This document shows positions 1 to 9,900 of a stretch of 26,294 nt of DNA, piece by piece. The notes under the pieces are model-generated. The model was not told the DNA's origin. It saw only the letters and a list, made by a program, of their open reading frames with translations, and made no database searches. Both the position numbers and the translations under genes were made by a program. Position 1 is the first letter of the stretch; each line of letters opens with the position of its first letter. Source of the stretch: a virus; the IMG/VR virus record IMGVR_UViG_3300028423_001086, positions 1 to 26,294 of that record. One strand, written 5' to 3'.

Positions 1-384
1 GGTGCAATACCTGAAAGCAGAGCTTACAGAGGAATATCCACAGTAAATCGAGACGCTGCGAGCTGGACACTGTATGATATTGCTCTTATAAAACAGGATA
101 TAACTAACCACTTTCATATTCGACAGGGTGAAAAGCTCAGTGACCCTAGCTTTGGCACAATAATCTGGGACGTGTTGTTCGAACCTCTCACAGAAAGGTT
201 ACGAAGTCTCATACTGAAAAATGTCACACGAATAATCAATTATGATCCTAGAGTAGAAGTCAATGACATTGTGGTTGACAGCTATGACAACGGTATACAG
301 ATAGAAGTTACTCTTACCTATTTGACTTATAACATCTCAGAAACCATGCGATTGAGCTTTGACAGAGATGCGGGATTGATCTAG
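1..384 (+). CDS. 25: Baseplate wedge protein, T4 gp25-like (5' end cut off)
   Basis: The frame is open from base 1 to the TAG at 382-384, giving 127 residues. T4 gp25 is 132 aa, so probably only a few N-terminal residues lie outside the window. gp25 is a small core subunit of the baseplate wedge, related to TssE of type VI secretion systems, and helps start sheath assembly. Visible family signs are the segment DPSFGTIIWDVLFEPLTERL (codons 49-68) and a later YDPR (codons 81-84), which sits where the family has its EPR motif. An internal GTG at 172 could act as a start in isolation, but the conserved sequence continues upstream of it, so it is not the true start. The gp6-like gene that follows supports the call, since gp25 and gp6 are wedge partners. 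Confidence 0.88.
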   Translation, partial: GAIPESRAYRGISTVNRDAASWTLYDIALIKQDITNHFHIRQGEKLSDPSFGTIIWDVLFEPLTERLRSLILKNVTRIINYDPRVEVNDIVVDSYDNGIQIEVTLTYLTYNISETMRLSFDRDAGLI

Positions 385-407
385 TTAACTGACCAGATAA
401 TTAGTCA

Positions 408-415
408 AATAAATA
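408..415 (+). promoter_or_regulatory. Late-promoter-like octamer AATAAATA before gp6
   Basis: AATAAATA lies in the 52-base gap between the gp25-like and gp6-like genes, ending 21 nt before the gp6 ATG. T4-type late promoters are a single -10-like TATAAATA octamer read by the phage sigma factor gp55, and this differs by one base. A Shine-Dalgarno AAGGA follows at 424-428. The same core occurs before three later genes in this window. No start site has been measured. Confidence 0.5.
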
Positions 416-436
416 CAGTTATTAAGGAAACAGTCT

Positions 437-3400
437 ATGTCATCAACAGACAGACAGAATAGATTACTAGCAGCAGAAGACTGGAAAAAGGTATATCAGT
501 CTTTTCGAAACGCTGATTTCAAATCATATGATTTTGACAATCTAAGGCGCACAATGATTGAATATCTTCGGAACAACTATCCTGAAGATTTCAACGACTA
601 TATAGAATCATCTGAATACCTTGCTCTCATAGACATGATTGCTTTCCTTGGCCAAAACATTGCGTTTAGAGTGGATCTCAATGCGAGAGAAAACTATATC
701 GAACTCGCAGAACGCAGAGAAAGTGTTCTCAGACTGGCAAGGCTGGTTTCCTATAATCCCAAGCGCAATCTCGCAGCAAACGGTTTACTGAAAATCGAAA
801 GTGTAAGCACAACAGAAACTGTGCAGGATTCAAATGGAGTAAATCTTAGAAATCAAACCATAGTATGGAACGATCCAGCAAACCCAAACTGGAATGAACA
901 TTTTGAAAAGGTAATCAATGCTGCTCTGCCCGTAAACGGCAAGATTGGCAATCCTGTGAAACAGTCAAACATCAGCGGTGTTCCCACTCAGAAATACAAA
1001 CTCAACGCAGGAAACACTGGAATCCCTGTATATGGATATTCAAAAACCGTAGACGGTCGCAGTCTTGATTTTGAAATAGTATCCACAGATATCACAGACG
1101 ATCTAATACAGGAAGAAGCTCCTTTCCCTGGCAATAATCTGGGATTTATTTTTAGAGATGATGGTCAAGGACCTGCCAGCTCAAACACAGGTTACTTTGT
1201 GCATTTCAGACAGGGCACGCTCAATTTCGGTGATTTCACTGTGGATAATCCCAGCGCAAACCAAACAATCGCGGTAGATAGTGTTAACACAAACAACACA
1301 GATGTATGGCTTTACAATGTGGACGATCTCGGTGAGGAACAGGAGTTGTGGACAAGAGTTGACAGCATAGAAGGCAACAACGTAATCTACAACAGCCTTG
1401 TAAAAACAGAAAGAAACATCTATTCTGTGCTTACTCGAGTTGAAGACAGAATCAATCTTGTATTTGCAGACGGCACATTTGGCAATATTCCCAGCGGTCC
1501 TTTCAGAGTTTACTATAGAACTTCCGCAAATAGACCATCCAATATCACGCCCAGCGACATGCGCAATGTGTCTGTTTCTATTCCCTATATTTCAAGAAAC
1601 GGCAAGTCAGAAAATATTACATTTACATTTGCGCTGCAGTATGTGGTTGACAACGCTTCTAGATCAGAATCTAACGAAAGCATAAGAACCAACGCTCCTG
1701 CAACATACTACACTCAAAACCGTCTTGTTACAGCGGAAGACTATCAGATCGGTCCGCTTGCTGTTAGCCAGGAGATTGTAAAATCAAAAAGCGTGAACAG
1801 AACCAGCAGTGGTATTTCACGCAATTTTGATCTCATAGATGCCACAGGCAAGTATTCCAGTACAAATATCTTCAGCGCAGACGGCATACTTTACAAAGAA
1901 TTTATAAATGAAGCAAAAACCTTTACTTTTGAAAATCTCACAGATGTGCAGGGAGAGATACTCAACACAGTTGAGCCCACAGTACAGGGAAAGAGACTGA
2001 GAGATTTTTATCTTGACAGGTATCCCAGAGTGATTGTGGAAGATCTAGGCAACGTTTGGTTGCAGAATACCGCAGACACAAATCAAAGCACCGGTTACTT
2101 TGAAAACTCAGTAGATATTGCTGCAAAACTATCTTCTTTTACTCAAAACAATATGAGATTTGTAAGAGAAGGTGCTCTGCTGAAGTTTCGAGCACCCGAA
2201 GGATTGCATTTCTTGAACGGAGAACTGGTTTCGTCTGAGCCTGACTTTAGAGGCGGTACAAGAACAGTATGGTCCAAAGTGATAAGAATCATAGACGACG
2301 GAACTGAAGTGCAAGAAGATGGTACTGGTCCTGTCGTTCTCAGTGATCAAATACCGTCTGATGCGCAATTAACAGAAATTATCACCGCACTGCCTAACTC
2401 TCTTACTTCAGAGGTTACTGCTCAGGCAACGGATCAAATTTTCGCAGGCAGAACATTTGGCTTGCGCTATGACAGAGAGATAGATGAATGGCGCATAGTA
2501 ACAGAAAACAATCTTGACGTCCAGTCAGAATTTTCTACAGGTAAAACAGGTGATGTAACAGGACAACAGCTGGATGCCAGTTGGTTACTGCTGTTTGAAA
2601 CAGATGGTGTGAGATACAATCTCACACTGCGAGGTCTTAGATATGTGTTTGAAAGCTCCGAAGAAGTTCGCTTTTACTTTGACAGTGCAAACACAATTTT
2701 TGATGCAGAAACAGGCAGAGTAATAAAAGACAAGATCACAGTGCTAGACATAAACACTCGACCTGACAGTACAGAACCTTTCAACAGAGGATTTGATTGG
2801 GAAATAACCAATGAATTCAGAGACCTAGCTGGTTATGTCAACAGCAAAAAAGTTGAAGTTTCTTTCTTTGACAGTGACGCAGACGGTATCGTAGACAATC
2901 CAGAACAGTTTCTTGGTCTGGTAGATGACGCAAATCTTTCTCAAGACAATATTGAAAGAAAGCTGGTTTTTCTTGAAAGGCAAAACTCTCAAGACGGTAT
3001 CGTTGATTTTGAGTATGTTACCCAAGACGAAATTGATGTACGAGTGTTTCTCAGAAAAGGTCAGGAAGGGGCTCTAAGTCAATATCCAGACGGCCAATTG
3101 TTTTACTTTTTGAGAGAAGACATATTCGAAAGACTGAATCTTCAAACAGCGTCTCTCAGATTAGATCCAAATTACAGAGCAGAAATTGGTCGTGACAGTT
3201 TGAGATTTCAGTATGTGCATGCTGCGGATGACAACTCAAGAATTGATCCTTCTGCTAGTAATATAATTGATACCTATCTTCTTACAAGAGGTTATGATAG
3301 GCAGTTTAGGTTGTGGCTAGACGGCACAAGAAACGACAAGCCGCTGCCGCCGTCATCAGATTCTCTGTATGTAAGCTATGGCGAAAATCTAAACAAGATC

Positions 3401-3916
3401 AAGTCTCTTTCGGACGAAATCATATATCATCCTGTTAAGTACAAGGTGCTATTTGGAAACAAGGCAGATCCTGAACTGCAAGCTCAGTTCAAAATTGTGA
3501 AAAATCCCGATCTTGTAATCAACGAAAACGAACTCAAGAGCCGAACAATAGACGCAATAAACAGATTTTTTGCGTTGGAAAACTGGGAGTTTGGTGATAG
3601 ATTCGAAATTTTTATAAGCGCTGCAACTGTTGACAACATTGATATAATAGACGAAATTACAGAAGCAAGATTACGAGCTGAAGGTAAAGTTATTACAAGA
3701 AGTGTGGAAGAAAATACAGGTATTACTAGCAGTTCTATGATTACTCAAACCAGTGGCGTTTATAATACTACTTCCACATCGATACCATCTAACACTACTA
3801 CCTCATCGCCTGCTCAAACCACTGTGAGTGACAATAACACCGGTAGTACCTACACACCGCCTAGCACAAGCGGCTCAACAGGCGGTTCAACAAGCGGCGG
3901 AGGATATAGCTACTAA
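437..3916 (+). CDS. 6: Baseplate wedge protein, T4 gp6-like, extended with a Ser/Thr/Gly tail
   Basis: This is a gp6-type baseplate wedge protein (baseplate J-like family). gp6 dimers form the ring around the baseplate hub and join neighbouring wedges. The N-terminal part (residues 1-120) has the typical LRRTMIEYLR and LALIDMIAFLGQNIAFRVDL segments. The middle has DGTFGNIPSGPFRVYYR (345-361) and TYYTQNRLVTAEDY (from 423). The C-terminal domain ends with SRTIDAINRFFALENWEFG (1035-1053). At 1159 aa it is much longer than T4 gp6 (660 aa). The last 64 residues (1096-1159) are low complexity, about half Ser or Thr, ending in Gly-rich repeats, which suggests a flexible tail. The start at 437 has AAGGA 8 nt upstream. 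The TAA at 3914-3916 shares one base with the next ATG (TAATG). Confidence 0.92.
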   Translation: MSSTDRQNRLLAAEDWKKVYQSFRNADFKSYDFDNLRRTMIEYLRNNYPEDFNDYIESSEYLALIDMIAFLGQNIAFRVDLNARENYIELAERRESVLRLARLVSYNPKRNLAANGLLKIESVSTTETVQDSNGVNLRNQTIVWNDPANPNWNEHFEKVINAALPVNGKIGNPVKQSNISGVPTQKYKLNAGNTGIPVYGYSKTVDGRSLDFEIVSTDITDDLIQEEAPFPGNNLGFIFRDDGQGPASSNTGYFVHFRQGTLNFGDFTVDNPSANQTIAVDSVNTNNTDVWLYNVDDLGEEQELWTRVDSIEGNNVIYNSLVKTERNIYSVLTRVEDRINLVFADGTFGNIPSGPFRVYYRTSANRPSNITPSDMRNVSVSIPYISRNGKSENITFTFALQYVVDNASRSESNESIRTNAPATYYTQNRLVTAEDYQIGPLAVSQEIVKSKSVNRTSSGISRNFDLIDATGKYSSTNIFSADGILYKEFINEAKTFTFENLTDVQGEILNTVEPTVQGKRLRDFYLDRYPRVIVEDLGNVWLQNTADTNQSTGYFENSVDIAAKLSSFTQNNMRFVREGALLKFRAPEGLHFLNGELVSSEPDFRGGTRTVWSKVIRIIDDGTEVQEDGTGPVVLSDQIPSDAQLTEIITALPNSLTSEVTAQATDQIFAGRTFGLRYDREIDEWRIVTENNLDVQSEFSTGKTGDVTGQQLDASWLLLFETDGVRYNLTLRGLRYVFESSEEVRFYFDSANTIFDAETGRVIKDKITVLDINTRPDSTEPFNRGFDWEITNEFRDLAGYVNSKKVEVSFFDSDADGIVDNPEQFLGLVDDANLSQDNIERKLVFLERQNSQDGIVDFEYVTQDEIDVRVFLRKGQEGALSQYPDGQLFYFLREDIFERLNLQTASLRLDPNYRAEIGRDSLRFQYVHAADDNSRIDPSASNIIDTYLLTRGYDRQFRLWLDGTRNDKPLPPSSDSLYVSYGENLNKIKSLSDEIIYHPVKYKVLFGNKADPELQAQFKIVKNPDLVINENELKSRTIDAINRFFALENWEFGDRFEIFISAATVDNIDIIDEITEARLRAEGKVITRSVEENTGITSSSMITQTSGVYNTTSTSIPSNTTTSSPAQTTVSDNNTGSTYTPPSTSGSTGGSTSGGGYSY
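3899..3904 (+). promoter_or_regulatory. Ribosome binding site GGAGGA of the giant gene, inside gp6
   Basis: GGAGGA lies 11 nt before the ATG at 3916, rather far for a Shine-Dalgarno site. It is formed by the glycine codons at the end of the gp6 tail. Together with the TAATG stop-start overlap it suggests that translation of the giant gene is coupled to gp6. No late-promoter octamer is visible at this junction. Confidence 0.55.
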
Positions 3917-6900
3917 TGGCTTATAATGATGATCAACAGGAATATCCTGTTCCTGGAGGTGACAACACTAGACGAACCAGTGCGCAGCACCTTCCCAGAT
4001 ATTTTAGAACCGAAGCCAATAAGAAGTTTCTCTCTGCTACCCTCGACCAACTTCTAAAACCAGGCACTGCGGAAAAAATAAACGGCTTTGTAGGTAGAAA
4101 ATATGCCAAGGCTTTCGATCAAAATGACAACTATGTAGAAGAAACTCTCAAACAGAGATCAGACTATCAGTTTGAACCAGTCTCTGTGATAAAAGATGAT
4201 CTTAGAAATGTAGAGTTCTATGCTGACTATAACGATTACATCAATCAAATTCAGCACCTTGGAGGAAACACTGACAATCACTCTATTCTAAACAGACAAG
4301 AGTATTACAGCTGGAATCCTCACATTGACTGGGACAAATTTGTAAACTTTAGAGAATACTATTGGCTACCAAACGGCCCACAACCTGTTCCTGTAGCAGG
4401 AGAATCAGTTGAAGTAGAAACGGAATACTCAGTTACAAACGAAGACAACCTTGACAATAGAGGATTTGTGTTTACTCCCGATGGGTTTACTCAAAATCCT
4501 GAACTCGTTTTGTATAGGGGCATTACCTATCGCTTTGATATAGATTCTCCCGAACTTCCTATCAGCTTTAGATCAAATCGGATAATAGCTCAGCCTTGGT
4601 CTGCAAATACATTTTATAGATTAGGTTCTACAGCTCTGTATGAAGGCCAAATCTACACAGTAAATCGACAGCATCGTTCGTCTGATGATTTTCAAGAAGA
4701 CAGAGAGTTCTGGGATCTCAACACAGAATTCAATCTTACAAACGAAGTATCCGAACAGAATGTATCTCAGGGCACAGTTGAAATAGTTCTCAACCAACAG
4801 ACACCTGATTTCATATACTATGTTTCTGATCTAGATGCAAACGCAGGCGGCTTAATTCGAGTATATGACATTGAAGAAGCTGCTTTTGTAGAAGTAGAAC
4901 GAGAAATACTAGGTAAGAAAAAGTATCGTTCCGGTAATGGAGTTGATCTTTCCAACGGAATGAAAATCTATTTTCAAGGTACTACTAATCCTGATTTTTA
5001 CGAAACAGGCAATTTTTATGTTGAGGGTGTAGGAGATAGAATTAAGCTTATTCCTGAACAAGAACTAACGCTTGCCAGTGCATTTGTTGAAAACGAACAA
5101 ATTGCGTTCGACACAGAAGGTTTTGATTCAATACCTTTTTCCACTGCTATAGGCTTTCCGAGAGAAAAAGACTATGTTACAATTAACAGATCCTCAGACA
5201 ACGGCAACCTATGGTCAAAATACAATCGTTGGTTTCATAGAGAAATAATCGAAAAAGCTGCTGAAATAAACGGCACTGCGCTTGACTTAGATCAATCTGC
5301 TAGGGCAAAGCGACCTATTATTGAATTTGAACCAAATCTCAAATTGATAAACTTTGGAACAGAAGCAAAGCGTGCAGTTGATCTGGTAGATGATTTTACC
5401 CGAGATGTGTTTTCAACGATAGAAGGATCTGAAGGATACAACGTTGATGGCATAGACGTTTCCGAAGGCATGCGTCTATTGTTCTTGGCTGATCCTGATC
5501 AAAGAGTTAACGGCAAGATATTTGAAGTAAAATTCGTCAACTTCAAAGGCAACAGACAGATTTCTCTCATACAGCCACAGGATTCAGAGCCTCTAGAAAA
5601 CCAAACCATATTGTGCGGTCAGGGCAATGACTACAGCGGCGAAATTTTCTACTATGACGGCAGTCGGTGGCAGCCAGGACAAAACAAAGTATCAACAAAC
5701 CAGCAGCCGCTTTTTGAACTGTACAACTGCGACGAAGACAGTCTAGCAGATCCTGAAATATACGAATCCACTACTTTTGAAGGAACTGCGATATTCTCAT
5801 ACAGAGAAAACGAAAATGCACCACCGGATAGAGAACTAGGGATTCCAATTTCCTACAGAAGCATCGCAAACGTGGGCGATATAGAATTCGAATTTGATCT
5901 TCTCACAGACGGCGTTACTTATTGTCCAGGAGGCGACGTTACAATTCAGGAAAAAACCGGCATAGGATACTTAAGAAACTATGTGTCGAGAACAGACTAT
6001 AGAGTAGAAAACGGATGGCAGAAAGCAGAGCAGTTAAGTGACCAACCTGTTATTAGGCAATACGTAGCAGATACAGGAGACAGAGAATTTGAAATTGATG
6101 TGTTCCAAAATTCTGCGAATATCAATGACCTCAAATATCGAGTATATCTGAATAATGACATACAGGTAGAAGGCAGTGCTTACACAACTGACACTACACG
6201 TTCCGGCAATTTGAAAATTGTGTTCAACCGTGATCTATTTTCTGGTGACATTGTGCTTATTAAAGCAAGATCTCGATCACCAAAAAACGATAATGGATTC
6301 TATGAAATACCAATCAACCTTGAAAGAAATCCTCTCAACGGAGATCTCGACACAATAACTCTAGGCGAAATCAATGATCATGTGCAGTCTATTATTGAGT
6401 CTGTGGAAGATTTCCAAGGGGAATATCCAGGAAGATCCAATCTAAGAGACCAAGGCAGAGTCACGCAGTATGGTAGACGAATTGTAAAACACTCTGTACC
6501 TTACAATCTTCCTCTCTATCACTTGGTAGACGAAAGTGCCAATGTTATAAAATCAATTGACTATGCAGCTCGAGAATACACAAAGTTCAAGAGAAGATTC
6601 ATTCAGATTGCTAACGATTTGTCTTTTGCAGGAGACACACGAGATCATGTAGAAGCAATTCTGCGAGAACAGTTTAGAGATAATTCTCAGTCAGATCCGT
6701 TCTTTGCGAGCGACATGATTCCTTTGGGCGGCGCGAAGGTATCTCGATTTGAAGTGACCAGTGATCAGCAGGTATTTTATGCTCTAAATCAACCTTTCAC
6801 ACTAGAATATCTCAGCGACAACGCAGTACTGGTGTATCTAAATGATGTTCAGCTTGTGGCAGACAGAGATTACAAATTTAATTCAGAAGGCTTTATTGAA

Positions 6901-9900
6901 GTAACAGCAGCACTCGCACGCGGCGACGTTCTTGAAGTGTATGAATATGAAAACACAAACGGTTCATTTGTGCCACCAACCCCGACTAAACTGGGAATAT
7001 ATCCTCGATTTACACCTACAAAGTATGTAGATGATACCTATCTTGAACCCAGAGAAGTGATAAGAGGTCATGACGGTTCTATTATCCTAGCGTATGGTGA
7101 TTTCAGAGACGATCTTCTTTTAGACATCGAAAAGAGAATCTACAACAACATCAAAGTCAAATATGACACAGAACTGTTTGACATATTTGACTATGTGCCC
7201 AGCGTTGGCAGAACAACAGATCTCACAAGAACTGATATAGACAGCGCAATCCTGCCTGACTTTATTCGCTATCTGCGACTGATAGACGAAGATTACACAG
7301 AAAACAAATACTTCGACAGAGAAAACAGTTTTACCTACAACTATGCGGGCAGCAGAAACTTTCAAGGCGAAACTGTGCGAGGATGGTGGCGAGCAATCTA
7401 TCAAAATGCCTACGACACAGATGCCCCTCACACAAGACCTTGGGAGATGCTGGGATTTGTAGATAAACCAGACTGGTGGGAAGAACAGTATGGACCTGCA
7501 CCTTATACCAATAACAATCTCATATTGTGGGAAGACCTTGAACAGGGAGTGGTAAGACAGCCTGGACAGCGATATGAAATCTATGACAAGTTTCGCAGAC
7601 CAGAACTAAGCTCTCACATACCGGTAGACGATCAAGGCAATCTACTATCACCTCTTGAATCTGGATACATAAAATTCCTCAATTTTCAAACTACAAGCAA
7701 CAAATTCGAATACGGAGATTGGTCCCCTGTTGAAACTGCGTGGAGGAAAAATTCTGATTATCCGTTCAAACTGATAAAGTCTCTCATACTTAATCAGCCA
7801 AACCGAGTATTTGCCACAGCATTTGATAGGTCAAGGCAGATTAGAGGATTGGTAGGTGACATTATATATCAAGACCCCAATATTCAGCTTAGAACAGACA
7901 ATATTGTGTTTCCTGATGAAGTTGATTCAGGTGTGTTTGCGTCAGGACTGATCAATTGGGTAAAAGAGTATGTACAAAATGTAGAATTATTGACCTACAA
8001 CAGATACCAAGAAAAGATCACCACAATCAACAATCAAATGGGATTCAAGATTGGCGGATTTACTTCCAAAGAAAAATTCAATCTTGTGCTTGACAGCGGA
8101 ACTCCTACAAACGAAGGCAATGTGTTTGTACCACCTGAAAACTATCAGATATTTGTTAATAAAACTACGCCTATAAGACAGCTATACTACAGTGGCGTGA
8201 TTGTAGAAAAGAGAGCTCGTGGATTCTTAATCAGAGGCTACAACACAGAACAGCCGTTTTTCTTTTATCATCCTGCTGTACCACGGAATTCTCTCACTCC
8301 TACAACCGTGGGAGGGATTTCGCAACCCACAGTGACCTGGACTCCCGAAAAAACACTAGTAAAAGGCACTGTGGTTGTGAGAGGCGGAATAGTGTACAGA
8401 GTAACTGAAACTCATACCACAACCAATCAGTTCGAACAAGACAAATTTGCTCAACTGCCTAATATTCCTGTTGTAGGCGGAAGAAGCGCAATATTCAATA
8501 CAAGATTCGAAATCGAAGAGAAAATGCTGCCCTATAACACTATTCTTGACACTGTGCAGGAGGTGGTTGACTTTATTTTAGGCTACAGCAACTGGTTACA
8601 GAGACAGGGATTTAGATTTGATTACTTTGACAGAGAAGAGGGCAAGGTAGACGACTGGAACACCGCAGCTAAGGAATTTTTATTCTGGACCACACAAAAC
8701 TGGGCAGAAGGTTCTGTTCTCAGTGTCAGTCCCGGCGCAGAAAAATTCTCCTTTGTGAGCGAAACAGAAGCCATAGATGACGTCTATGACACATTCTATG
8801 GTTACAGTCTTGTAAAAGTTGACGGTAAAAAGCTCCAGCCGGAGTTGGTATCTGTTACGAGAGAAGCACCGTCAGAATTTCAAATTCGCACAACAGACAC
8901 TGCAGACGGTATCTACGGGCTTAGAATTTCCACAGTGCAAAAAGAACACGCTGTGTTATTAGATGACAGAACCGTGTTCAATGACATAATTTTTGACAAG
9001 CAGCCTGGCTTTAGGCAGGAGAGAATCAAGGTTGTGGGTTATAGATCAGGAGAATGGAATGGTTCATTCAACATTCCTGGCTTTACCTATGACAATGCGA
9101 CTGTAACAGAATGGCAGGCCTGGCGTGATTATGCCATAGGCGATCTAGTAAGATTCAAAGAATTCTTCTATGCTGCAAGAACAAGAATAGCAGGCGCAGC
9201 TACCTTTGACACTCAAAACTGGGTACCGCTGGAAAGCAAGCCTGAACCAGAACTGATTCCCAACTGGGACTACAAATCAAATCAGTTCGCAGATTTCTAC
9301 GATCTCGATTCGGACAATTTTGACGAAGAACAACAGAAATTTGCACAGCATCTTATAGGCTATCAAAATAGAACCTATCTTGCAAACATCATAAACGATG
9401 ATGTAAGCCAGTACAAATTCTACCAGGGATTTATTCAGGACAAAGGTTCAAGAAATGCGCTTGATAAACTGTTTGATGTTCTAAGCGGAACAAACAGAGA
9501 AAGCCTAGACTTCTTTGAAGAGTGGGCAGTAAAAGCAGGCAGCTACGGATCAACTAAAGGTTTTGAAGAAGTTGAATTCAGGTTAGATGAACGCAAGTTC
9601 AAAACCAAACCCCAGCCGTTTGAATTGGTAGATAGATTGCCGCCTGCTCCGATTGGTTTGGTGTATAGAATAGAACCTTCAGAAGTCTATCAGAAACCTG
9701 AAAATTACGATCATGCACCATTCCCTGAAAAATCTGTATTTGATACGTTTACAAAAACCAGCGGTTATGTAAATCCGGATGATATCAATTTCGAAGTCGC
9801 AACCTATGATGATATACTAGACTTAGATGTGACTAAAATATTCGACGGCGATGTTATATGGGTAGGCAATGTAAACAACGACTGGAATGTGTATACCGCT

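Noticed and set aside
385-407. Possible terminator hairpin after the gp25-like gene
   Set aside because: Only a 4-base stem (TGAC/GTCA) with a long loop and no T-run.
1440-1685. An 81-codon + strand frame inside the gp6-like gene
   Set aside because: It overlaps the conserved DGTFGN region of gp6 in another frame and has no recognisable product or start signal.
4468-4860. The first cupredoxin-like domain as a copper protein
   Set aside because: All four ligand positions are replaced (L214, S304, D307, A310), so copper binding is not supported.
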